64,000 nucleotides of DNA from Boswellia sacra (taxonomy: Eukaryota; Streptophyta; Magnoliopsida; Sapindales; Burseraceae): the NCBI GenBank assembly GCA_013180625.2, contig SNVD02009593.1:124001-188000 (forward strand). Direction: 5' to 3'. Under the pieces are notes generated by a model that was not told where the DNA came from, made no database searches, and was given only the letters and a program-made list of their open reading frames with translations. Shown here piece by piece: positions 12,602 through 22,167 of this stretch; position 1 is the stretch's first letter, and the number at the start of each line of letters is the position of its first letter. A program made the translations under genes and the position numbers.

Positions 12602-13203
12602 TGTCACGCCCTGCGTGACGTGAGCACGGGTTTGCACCAAGCTTGTGTAGAAACGCACTAAGGAATGGGAGCATGTTACGGCCCATCCAATTTGCTTGCT
12701 AGAGTGGCCCAAAATATGCACAAAGGCTTGGCCTTGTTTCTAGAAAGCCTACAAGCCCAAGCCCATTTTCTAGAAACTCTAAGCAAGTCAAATATGTACA
12801 ACTATCACATGTAAATATGCATTGTCAAAGGTAGTTCACCTACCACACCTAAATTAGGTAGGACTCATTTATGGTCATTGGATGTATTGAATCCTAGCCA
12901 TTCATTTGGGAGGTGGATTAGTACAAATACCCCTCCAAGGCTCATTTGTAAGCATCCAAGCTAATCCAAGCAAATATAATACAAAGCATTGTAAGAGTTC
13001 TCTTGTGTAATATAAAGCTCTTTTGCATTTGCAACACTTGCCTCTAAGTTCCATCTCTTCTTCTAGCCTCTAAAGCTCTTTTGCTCAACGGTCCTAACTT
13101 CTCCTTGAGCGAGAAGCAAACTTCAAGGCTTACTTAGCAACTTTCGGGTTCAAGTTGTCTAAGTGCCGCACGAGCAGCTGCGCTAAACTCTAAGCTCGTG
13201 ACA
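12602..13203 (+). repeat. 5' LTR of the Gypsy-type element
   Basis: This LTR matches the 3' LTR at about 98%. At the position of the TATA box it reads TACAAATA (12922-12929), whereas the 3' LTR has TATAAATA, so the promoter copy driving the element carries a substitution in its TATA box. Confidence 0.93.
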
Positions 13204-13205
13204 GT

Positions 13206-13217
13206 TGGTATCAGAGC
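13206..13217 (+). other. Primer-binding site (tRNA-iMet)
   Basis: TGGTATCAGAGC, two bases after the LTR end, is complementary to the 3' end of plant initiator methionine tRNA, the standard primer of plant LTR elements. Confidence 0.85.
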
Positions 13218-13238
13218 ACGGTTCGAGCACAAGAGCAA

Positions 13239-14483
13239 ATGGCATCTGACATGGAGATGAATGTGGAAGAGCAAGTTCGCGGACGCGAGGAACAACCTCA
13301 ACCTCAACCACGCCCACAAGGAAAACGAGGTAAGTCCAAAGCTCTCTCCTCGGAATCCTTAGAGCCTCGTGTTGCTAGCATAAAGCAATCTCTTTCGAGT
13401 ATGGACAATACTATCGAGGGCCTCTCCGATCGTCTCGAAGGCCTAGAGACGGATTATGGAGAGATCACCCAAGCAACAAAGTCCACAATACTCGAGTTTA
13501 GTGAAAACCTCACACGAGAGCTCGTTAGCCTACGAAGCTTTGTGGAGCGTGAATTGCGGGCAATCCGTGCGGAAGTGGAGGAATCACGCACGGAATGGGA
13601 GAAGCATCGTTGCGAACGTGCTAGCCCTTCCTACTCAAGTCCAAGTGGGCTAACCAACATGCAAGTGCCTACTCCCGCCACATACCATGGCACTCGCAAC
13701 GCTACGGAAGTCGAAAACTTCCTATTCGGCTTGGAGCAATATTTCGAGGCGAAAGGTGTCTATGATGATGCTTCAAGAATAGGCATTGCGCCTACTTTCC
13801 TTCGTGATGCAGCCCAATTGTGGTGGCGTCGTAAGCATGGCGACGCGGGCAAAGGCATCGTTGTCCTTCGCACATGGGAGGACTTTAAGAGAGAACTACG
13901 GAAGCATTTCTCTCCAAGCAATGCGGAAAAGGAGGCAAGGGGTCGCCTCCGCCGTTTGAAGCAAAGCGGCACCATTCGCGAGTACATCAAAGATTTCACC
14001 ACAATCATCCTTGAAATTGAAGGTATGTCCGAAAAAGACTCCCTCTTCTACTTCCTTGATGGCTTAAAAGATTGGGCAAGGGTTGAGCTTGAGAGGCGTG
14101 GCGTGCAAAACCTTGATGACGCCATAGCCATAGCCGAATCCCTCGTCGACTACTCATCCCAATCAAAGGAGTGGAAGACCAACCACGATAAAGGTGGGGG
14201 AGAGTGGAGCCCTAAGAAGGATCATGCTCGAAGGGAAGGTGGTGCACATAAACCATTTAGAGGGGATAAGCGCGACATCCGTAACAAAGGTAAGTCCGAT
14301 GCCCCTAAGCCCAAAAGTCCTTGCTTTATATGTGATGGTCCTCATTGGGTGCGTGATTGCCCAAAGAGGAAGGCCCTCAATGCCTTAGCCGCTCAACATG
14401 AGAGCGTGCAAAATGAGGAGCCTCAAGCGGAGATGGGTTCTCTCCGTACCATTGGCGCACTTGAAAGACCCACCCATGTTTAA
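13239..14483 (+). CDS. gag: Gag polyprotein of the Gypsy-type element
   Basis: The protein is 414 residues. The N-terminal 110 residues are charged and coiled-coil-like. The retrotransposon gag domain follows (residues ~145-290; motifs VENFLFGLEQYFEAKG, AAQLWWRRK, TWEDFKRELRKHF, GTIREYIKDF). Near the C terminus is a single zinc knuckle, CFICDGPHWVRDC, of the form CX2CX3HX4C with one residue fewer than the usual X4 before His. Gag forms the particle that packages element RNA in the cytoplasm. The TAA at 14481-14483 lies in the same frame as the protease reading that restarts at 14493, so gag and protease were probably one open frame split by a point stop. Confidence 0.88.
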   Translation: MASDMEMNVEEQVRGREEQPQPQPRPQGKRGKSKALSSESLEPRVASIKQSLSSMDNTIEGLSDRLEGLETDYGEITQATKSTILEFSENLTRELVSLRSFVERELRAIRAEVEESRTEWEKHRCERASPSYSSPSGLTNMQVPTPATYHGTRNATEVENFLFGLEQYFEAKGVYDDASRIGIAPTFLRDAAQLWWRRKHGDAGKGIVVLRTWEDFKRELRKHFSPSNAEKEARGRLRRLKQSGTIREYIKDFTTIILEIEGMSEKDSLFYFLDGLKDWARVELERRGVQNLDDAIAIAESLVDYSSQSKEWKTNHDKGGGEWSPKKDHARREGGAHKPFRGDKRDIRNKGKSDAPKPKSPCFICDGPHWVRDCPKRKALNALAAQHESVQNEEPQAEMGSLRTIGALERPTHV

Positions 14484-14492
14484 AAGGGTCTA

Positions 14493-15284
14493 ATGTATGT
14501 GAGCGCCACAATCAACGGCAAGGACATGCGTGCGATGCTTGGTACGGGAGCCACGCATAACTTCATCTCCATGGAAGAGGCCAAACGGTTAGGCCTCAAA
14601 TATACCAATGGAGGAGGTACCATCAAGGCGGTAAACTCACCCGCCAAAGCTATAGTGGGGGTGTCCAAAGCGACACCAACGCAATTGGGTGCATGGAGCG
14701 GAAAACTTGATTTCTCCATCGTCTCTATGGACGACTTCCAAGTAGTGCTAGGCATGGAGTTCTTCGACCAAGCCCATGCTTTCCCCATACCAGCATCTAA
14801 CTCCCTCAACATCCTCGATGGGAGTCAATCATGCATGGTCATGGCAGAACGTGCAACTAAAGTCGGGAGCAAGATGATGTCCGCACTACAACTCAAGCAA
14901 GGAATAAAGGAAGATCCGAGCTTCCTTGCCATCGTTCGAGAGTTAAATGATGGGGAGGACACCGCCGTTGCCAAGGATCTAATTCCAAGGCAAGTCCAGG
15001 CCATCCTTGAGAAGTACAAGGATGTTACTACCCAAAAGCTACGAAGGAGGCTACCGCCAAGACGAGAGGCTGACCAAATGAAGTTGGAGCCCGATACCAA
15101 ACCTCCATCCATAGCGCCTCACCGCGTGATGCCACCCAAGATCGCGGAACTAAAGAAGGCAACCAAGAGGTCATCCAAGCACGCGAAGAGGAAGCGTCGA
15201 CATGGAGGCAAGACCACTCACTCGCAACCGACGATACATCTTCAAAGACGCGACGAGGGCGTCGCGAAATTAGGTGGGGGAGGA
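14493..15284 (+). pseudogene. Protease remnant, truncated Gypsy pol
   Basis: The first 120 codons are a retroviral-type aspartic protease (YVSATINGKDMRAML, then GATHNFISMEEAKRLGLKY, and VVLGMEFFDQ). The active-site triad should read DTG, but the codon is GGT, giving GTG, so the catalytic aspartate is lost. A linker resembling the approach to reverse transcriptase (SIAPHRVMPPKIAELKK) is followed immediately by low-complexity Arg/Lys/His sequence and the purine tract, marking the deletion of everything downstream. The open frame runs on into the 3' LTR to 15497, which has no coding meaning. Confidence 0.8.
15272..15284 (+). other. Polypurine tract
   Basis: AGGTGGGGGAGGA directly abuts the TG of the 3' LTR, the position where plus-strand DNA synthesis starts in LTR elements. 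Confidence 0.8.
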
Positions 15285-15886
15285 TGTCACGCCCCGCGTG
15301 ATGTGAGCACGGGTTTGCACCAAGCTTGTGTAGAAACGCACCAAGGAATGGGAGCATGTTACGGCCCATCCAATTTGCTTGCTAGAGTGGCCCAAAATAT
15401 GCACAAAGGCTTGGCTTTGTTTCTAGAAAGCCTACAAGCCCAAGCCCATTTTCTAGAAACTCTAAGCAAGTCAAATATGTACAACTATCACATGTAAATA
15501 TGCATTGTCAAAGGTAGTTCACCTACCACACCTAAATTAGGTAGGACTCATTTATGGCCATTGGATGTATTGAATCCTAGCCATTCATTTGGGAGGTGGA
15601 TTAGTATAAATACCCCTCCAAGGCTCATTTGTAAGCATCCAAGCTAATCCAAGCAAATATAATACAAAGCATTGTAAGAGTTCTCTTGTGTAATATAAAG
15701 CTCTTTTGCATTTGCAACATTTGCCTCTAAGTTTCATCTCTTCTTCTAGCCTCTAAAGCTCTTTAGCTCAACGGTCCTAACTTCTCCTTGAGCGAGAAGC
15801 AAACTTCAAGGCTTACTTAGCAACTTTCGGGTTCAAGTTATCTAAGTGCCGCACGAGCAGCTGCGCTAAACTCTAAGCTCGTGACA
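15285..15886 (+). repeat. 3' LTR of the Gypsy-type element
   Basis: Same length as the 5' LTR, with about ten substitutions. It keeps an intact TATAAATA (15605-15612). It ends GTGACA and is followed by TTTA, matching the 4 bp in front of the 5' LTR. Confidence 0.93.
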
Positions 15887-15890
15887 TTTA

Positions 15891-17709
15891 GCTTATAAAA
15901 GAGGATGGGAGATTATCATTGAGTACAGAGTACCCTTTTATCTTGTCAAGTGTTGGCGCTCAACCAAGATTCATTAAATCAATCAGCAATCACCCATTAA
16001 TAAAAGAAAACGGTTAATATATCTAGTTTCCTTCTCGAATCAACATTATATAATTATTTAGATATTTCTATTAAATCATTTTTTATAAAAATAAAAAAAT
16101 TTCTCATTTCAAATTAATCTTTATTTATATAATTTATCTTTTCTTTATTTTTCTTTCAAATAATTTTTATAATTTTAATATAAATAATTTTATTCATTAA
16201 ATATTATATTTTAATAATTTTATAATATTTAAAAATAAAAAAATATTTTTTATTTTTTTGATTGTCATTCATTTTTAAATAAAAATACAAGATATATATA
16301 TAATCAAATATATTTTTATATTGTTTAATTTCTTATAGAACTGTCAGCATGTCTCTTATTCTTGTATAAAATAGAAATTTTGAAAATACATAACCAAACA
16401 AAACAGGCCAAGCTTCTAAACCCGTTTAGGACCCGACCTGACCGATTAATTTTTAAATTTTGATTTTGTGCAAATGGCAACATTATATTGGAGGGTTTCA
16501 TATGCTTACCATAGGGTTGAACACACCAGATTACTCGTATATAAAAGGTTTTTTTTAATTATTTTTTTTGGTTGTTTGAGAATTCAGAACTCTAACCCTA
16601 ACGCCTCTCCCGCCTGCTTCCTTCCTTGAAACAAAAAGTGGCCGCCGCCCCACCGCTGGTCCGCTGCCGCCGTCCACCGAGTCGCCATCCACCACTGGTC
16701 TGCTTGTGCTCTGTTGAGTCTCTCTCTCTACACCCCTTAGTGCCACCACCACTTGGTCCACCCCCGTTTGTCCCGACAGCAGGGACTCGTGGCCGCCTCT
16801 CAAACAAGCCCTTGAATACTACGGCTTCCGTGTTAGCCTCGTCGTTCATCTCTTACTGTTACCGTAAGAAAATTTGTTTTTTTACTCCGTTTCAATTCAT
16901 GAAGCATAGTGAATTTTTAGAGCTATTTTTGCACTTTATTTATTCTTGAATTACATCTGTTCAATTACTAATTTTGTGAAACTCCGTAACAATGCAATTG
17001 TATTGATGTCTGCTGAAGTGGGCTTTATTTTGTAAAATAAAAAGAATGATTTGGGTTAGTGACTTGGTGGTGAAGAAATTATAATGATGTAGTTTATAGT
17101 GATGGGTTTTGCATAAAATTGTGAAGAAATTATATTTGAGATTGAATGCATGAGATTGGAGCACTGAAAATATCGAATGTAGAAAGTTTGTAGTTGAGGA
17201 TGCGTTGTTAATTGGAAATTTGGAAAAGATACGGATATAATGGAATATAGTATGTATTGGGGTGAGGTGTTTTGTACCCAAAATTCACAAAAAAAAATTT
17301 TATTTACGAGAGTACTCTATATAAATATGTATTGAAGTCTGCTGAATGGTTTCGGATGGTGGTGTTAATGACTTGGTAAGTTGGTACTGTGTTGTTTACT
17401 TGTTTATGTTTGATATTTAATGTTTGTCATTTTTTTGTTAATGTATTTGAGAGATGGTGGTTTTAGATGGTGATGTTTGTTGTTGTCTCCTTAAAGACTT
17501 GATGTATTTGAGAGATGATGGTTTTGGATAGTGTTGGACTTGTTTTGAGAGATGATGTTTTCTATGGTGATGTTTTGATTTAGTTGTTGTTGTTTAATTT
17601 GTATTTTTTGTTGTTTCGATAGTCTGTAATTTCTATGATGTAACTAATTTTAATAGTGAATGTGGTTTTTGGATTAGATTTTTTAATTTAGTTTGGTTCT
17701 TTGATTGGG
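15891..17709. other. Intergenic region, no gene recognised
   Basis: AT-rich at 16030-16400. Positions 16600-16850 are CT-rich and open in several frames on both strands, but the readings are Pro/Arg/Ser-rich low complexity. I see nothing I can assign. Confidence 0.45.
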
Positions 17710-18008
17710 TGGAAAATAATTTAGTAGCATTAGATATGAAAGAGATTGGATAGTTGTTCTGGAAACTAAAAAGTTGAATTTTGATTTAGTATCGTGAGAT
17801 CAGAACACGAACTCTAGTTAAAATCTTCAAAATTTGGGTAATTTATGTCATAGACTTCAAAAGGGCAACATACTTCTTAAGTCTATCAGTGATTATGCAA
17901 ACACATTAGGTTGGTTCATTTTCGTCTTTGTAGCTAGTTCTGAAATTCGAATTGCGCTTTCACAACAAGTTTTGGCATTAAAACTCTTAATTGAATCATT
18001 AAAATTAA
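17710..18008 (+). repeat. Inverted-repeat arm A (about 300 bp)
   Basis: This segment is highly similar, in reverse complement, to 19649-19958, with shared blocks such as CTTCAAAATTTGGGTAATTT and TACTTCTTAAGTCTATC. Similarity is continuous over about 300 bases at roughly 85%. The arms are about 1.6 kb apart and flank the first exons of the Nepro-like gene. They may be two insertions of one dispersed element in opposite directions. Confidence 0.8.
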
Positions 18009-18030
18009 GTTAAGAGTTATATTTTTCTAT

Positions 18031-18280
18031 GAGATATTATCAAAAACCTCCCCTATGGTTTGCTTTAATATCACTTGGGAAGTATGTTTGGGAAATATAT
18101 TAGCGTGGCCCTCAATGTTTGCAAGTTTATATCATCCATCTACGTCCATTTTTTATCATCAAAATGGATCTGGATGGATGATACAAAAATGCAAATGTTG
18201 ATGGCTACGCTGATATGCTTCCCAAATATGCTTTCTGAGTGATATTAAGGCACCATAGGGGGGGTTTTTGACAATATCCC
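18031..18280. mobile_element. Foldback-type MITE (250 bp)
   Basis: Two arms of about 110-120 bp are near-perfect inverted copies. The left arm begins GAGATATTATCAAAAACC; the right arm in complement begins GGGATATTGTCAAAAACC, and both continue through TTTAATATCAC-like and CATCCATC blocks to a short centre. There is no coding capacity. The flanking 9-mers TTTTTCTAT and TTTTCCTGT agree at seven of nine bases and could be a worn Mutator-type target duplication, but that is weak. It sits about 310 bp before the start codon of the Nepro-like gene. Confidence 0.75.
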
Positions 18281-18860
18281 TTTTCCTGTTTATTTATATT
18301 TTCTTCAGTTTATTAAATTAATTTTATAATTATTATTTTAAATTTCTTTTCCTGTTATAAACTTCAAAGTATGGGATTATTAAGCACCATCCTTGCAAGA
18401 TTTTTTTTTTAAATTATTTAAAAGCCGAAAAGTGATTGATTGTGTAATTCACTTTGGGCTTCAGGCCTAACCCAGTTCTTCATTCCACTCACTTGAACGA
18501 GAAGAAGCGGCAGCAGAAAGTGAGGAAGAGAAGGGAGAAGGGAAAGGTAAATACTTGGTGTGGGAAAGTTACAAGTATTGAGAGAAGCGTTGATGGATTC
18601 AGAAATCGAAGTTCTTGAAGAGAAATTGAAGTCGCTCTTAGCCCAACTTCAAGCGGAGATTGCCATTTTTGAAAGCCTTGTTTATAAGAACAAGAACCAG
18701 CACAGAAGATCCTCTTATTTTCAATTCCTTCTTAAGGTCTTTTATAACTAAGCTTTCTGGGTTTTGTTTAGTTTCATTAAAAATTGAGAATTTAAGATGT
18801 TTTATAAGCTTAACTTGCTTGGCTGCTCAGAAAATTGAGGAAAACGACCTAAAGTGGGAG

Positions 18861-18932
18861 AAAGATGTATTTACTTGTTATTTATGTTTTATGACTAAAG
18901 ATGTATTTACTTGTTATTTATGTTTTATGACT
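18861..18932. repeat. Exact 36-bp tandem duplication in an intron
   Basis: Two identical adjacent 36-bp units beginning AAAGATGTATTTACTTG lie in intron 1 of the Nepro-like gene. Identity of the copies suggests a recent event. Confidence 0.9.
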
Positions 18933-19648
18933 TCTCAAACATCAAGTTTAAATTCTTAGCAGTCAAACAAGCTCAATTTATAATGCATGTATGTATTATT
19001 GCTGATTTCTAGGAATGTGTTGTTGATATCTGTTTGGTTGTTAGGTGAGGAGGGATTTGAGGCTTTTGCAGTCAGCTAAGTTGGAGGAGTTATTGGATTC
19101 TTGCTTTCATGTTGTCACTGGAAAGAGACCCAAGCAAAAGGTGCATCTTTTGGAAAGGTAAAATTTTTTCACTAAATATATGTTTGCTCCTTATTAGATT
19201 AAACAAATCCTTTTACAAAAATTTATTACACAACTGAATCTGAGGCAAATGGTACTAAGAATACTAAAAAAATGGAGAATGCTCTCGTGCAATAGTTTGT
19301 TCTAAATAGTTTCTTTGATTACGCAGTGCCTACTTTGGTGGGAATATGGTGAGGAAAGCAGTAGAACATGATATATTTGTTGTGCCCACCTCTCTGGAAG
19401 TGATTCATAAATTGTACACTATAATGTTTGTACATTTGTTCAAGTGGTTGATATGTAAGAAGTTCACTCAATTTACTTCCACCTCAGTTTGAAAACGAGA
19501 AAAATTGATAGTGGAAAGCTTAATTTTATGGAGAGACTTCTAGGAGCTGCCCGCTTATTGTCACAGGTGTGGATCCTTGTTTGGATCATTTATTTGCTTT
19601 TCTTATTTAAGATATTATTTTCCTGCATCCTCTCATCTTTCCATGTTG

Positions 19649-19958
19649 GTTTTAATTTTAATGATTCAATTAAGAGTTTTAATACCAAAACTTGTTGTGA
19701 AAGCCCAATTCGAATTACAGTACTAGCCACAAAGACAAAGAAATTAACCAACCACATTTGTTTGCATATTCACCGATAGACTTAAGAAGTATGTTGCACT
19801 TTTGAAATCTATCATATAAATTACCCAAATTTTGAAGATTTTAACCAGCGCTTGTGTTTTGATCTCATGATATTAAATCAAAATTCAACTTTTAGTTTCC
19901 AGAACAATTATTCAATCACTTTCATATCTGGTTGTTTATAAAAATCAAACCATTATTT
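19649..19958 (-). repeat. Inverted-repeat arm B (about 300 bp)
   Basis: This is the reverse-complement partner of 17710-18008. It lies in the intron after exon 3 of the Nepro-like gene, so a transcript spanning both arms could form a long hairpin. Confidence 0.8.
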
Positions 19959-22167
19959 TCTCTTTTCCCATGCTCCGGTGCAATCTTCATCAGATTTTGC
20001 AATTCAAGTTGTTAAGTGCTTCTATATTATGTTACTCTATGGTCCTTGGCCATTTCTATAATACAGAATTTGCATTATTGTTCATGCAAAAAAAGAATAA
20101 TTACATTGAGGGGCAGGACTTATGTGGTGAACCTTAAATGATAGTGTTGAACTGCTAGATTGATCTATCATGAATTACTATTTTGATATTACATATTAAT
20201 ATATGCTTTGTTTGTGTTGCAGATGGTGGAACCAATGTTGAAGGCAGCTACGTATCCTTTATTTGAGATTTTAGTGCGTTACTGCATTAGCGAAGTTTAG
20301 TGCATTCATCTAGTCCATCTTGGTATCACTTTTGGTCCCTTATTTTGTTGACATTTTCTTAGTTCCACTTTGAGGTTTTCTTATTATTATACCCAGGTTG
20401 ACTTTGTGACTATTTTAGTTGAGATCACTTTCGAAAAGGCTTCGTAGACTTGGCATTTTGCCACCTCGTTTTCGTCCAATTTACTCACTATTGGCAGTCA
20501 CTTGTTGTATATATGCACTCTTTTTCATTTCAACGGACAAATTTTCGACAATGTGCTAATGCATGTGATTCTTTATCTATTACGGTTTGTTTGTTTAAAT
20601 GATGAAACATGGATCGAAGAAATTGCATTATTCTTTTTGCTCATCCTTGACTATTCGTTAGGGAGATATCTACTTTGCTTGCTCGTTCATTTTTTATGGG
20701 ATTTTCTCTGACAATTTTGGCTTTGCTCGCACGCCTTCATGTTTTGGTTCAACAAGTAAGTTCGGGTTCATTTTCTGAAATATGGTTAGCTTTCAAATAT
20801 TTGAAGTAGAACCAAGCCAAATTGAGTTGCAATTTTATGTTACATGAAAAAGAATAGATCTAGATTTTTAGATGGGTATGGAGAGTAGCTGCCATTGTTG
20901 ATGTTGCACTTAGAGAATGAAGCGATTAAAACTATGGAGAAAGCCATAAGATTCATGTGAGATAAGATGCGAGATTATCCTTAATCTTTTTACATAGTGC
21001 ACCGGTGATACTTAGGAGTTTTTCTTTCCTAATATATCGGTACATTGGGTGCTTTTGAGTCTATCCTATAAGATATTTATCGTATTGTTGGTTTTGATTT
21101 AACAAATAGCTTCTCCTAAGTTCCTAATGGTTGGCAATCTATCTTTGTCAAGAATCTAGTTTATGCTTTATCAGCATGAAATTTCAGGCTTCGTCTTACA
21201 GTAGGATATCGTTTTGTTGTCTTTTGCAGATATTACTTGATACTGTGTCAGTATTCAACATGGTCTCTTCTCTATCCCAAAGGAAGCAATCTGTAAAAAT
21301 AACTCAGGAAGGAATTGAGGTTGGTTTTCCTACTAAATTTGCTAATCTTTATAGTAAAATGCTTTCCTCTTGCGTACTTTCTGCATGTACATGCATCATT
21401 ACCCTTTGGCTTTTACACTGATGCAGCTGTATAAGGAATTCTATCCAGTAAATGAGCACTCTGTTACACTAGAGTGCATCTGGCATACAGATAAATTTTT
21501 GTTATTTGAGAGGTCTAATAAGTGTGAGATTGAGAGTCGAGCAGGGGATAGTGGAAGCAATTTTCCTATTGAAGATTATGCTGTACAATACCAAAGTCTT
21601 GAGTCTTCTTGGAGGTAAGACTGTTTTAACTCTCAACTCTCTTCATTCTAGTTTTCTGATCTCTGTATGCCCTAAATCTCATTTCATGCTTTGCTATCGA
21701 ATTTGGTGTTAATTATTTTCACTAACTCTCTAGCCTGGTTTCATTGTCTACTGTAGATGATGACCCCGATTTTGAGAAGGCAGATAATGATTGTACTGTT
21801 GCAGCACATCCAACTAACATTGATGAAAGCAAAACCAATTTGTTAGCAAGCCCAAGTGATGATGGAAAACTGTTTGATTTTAATATGAAAGTAGGAGATG
21901 GTTATGGCACATCTGAAAAGCCTGCCTAGAAGGTCAGTTCTGAAGCTGGTTCACTTGCAACCTCAAGCTCTTCTCTGAGCTTGAATGCTTCGAAAATCAA
22001 GTATGGAACAAAAAAAGTGGCATTTGATTCTCTCAAAAGACCTGCACCATCAACATCAAGCTCATTAGATGTTAATGTCAAGGAAATTGAAAAGAAAAAG
22101 TGGTGAAGAGGAAGTTAAATTTTACAAATGCTCACAGGTGGAAACTTTCAAAGATAGGCTCTTCTGA

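Larger units (their letters stand above)
12602..15886 (+). mobile_element. Non-autonomous Gypsy-derived LTR retrotransposon
   Basis: A 3285-bp element with two 602-bp LTRs (12602-13203 and 15285-15886), each starting TG and ending CA, and flanked by the 4-bp repeat TTTA (12598-12601 and 15887-15890). A primer-binding site complementary to initiator tRNA-Met (TGGTATCAGAGC, 13206-13217) follows the 5' LTR, and a purine tract (AGGTGGGGGAGGA, 15272-15284) precedes the 3' LTR. Inside are gag and part of a protease; the reading stops making sense just after the linker into reverse transcriptase, so RT, RNase H and integrase are deleted. It can only move with proteins supplied by a relative. About ten substitutions separate the LTRs, indicating a recent insertion. 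A solo LTR of the same family lies at 62240-62786. Confidence 0.92.
18593..22167 (+). pseudogene. Nepro/DUF4477-like nucleolar protein gene, probably degenerate
   Basis: Exon blocks with good splice borders are 18593-18736, 19045-19157, a third exon ending at 19566, 20223-20251, 20662-20755, 21230-21319, 21427-21614 and 21734 onward. They read MDSEIEVLEEKLKSLL, VYKNKNQHRRSSYFQF, VRRDLRLLQSAKLEELL, FMERLLGAARLLSQ, MVEPMLKAATEISTLLARS and FNMVSSLSQRKQSVKITQEG, resembling the N-terminal domain of plant Nepro-like (DUF4477) proteins; the animal relative NEPRO is nucleolar. Three oddities appear. Exon 3 can start at 19327 (54 codons, protein-like) but is then one base out of frame with the conserved FMERLLG block; starting at 19488 restores the frame. 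A TAG at 21927-21929 is followed by about 50 more protein-like codons. A further one-base shift in an A-rich run (about 22090-22105) would be needed to reach a plausible end at 22165-22167. It could still be expressed as a shorter protein of about 330 residues. Confidence 0.65.

Noticed and set aside
14493..15497. Protease frame read as a full 334-residue protein
   Set aside because: Its last third is low-complexity across a deletion junction and then runs through the purine tract into the LTR.
16555..16949. Overlapping ORFs on both strands in a CT-rich patch
   Set aside because: Open in several frames at once, the sign of biased composition rather than coding.
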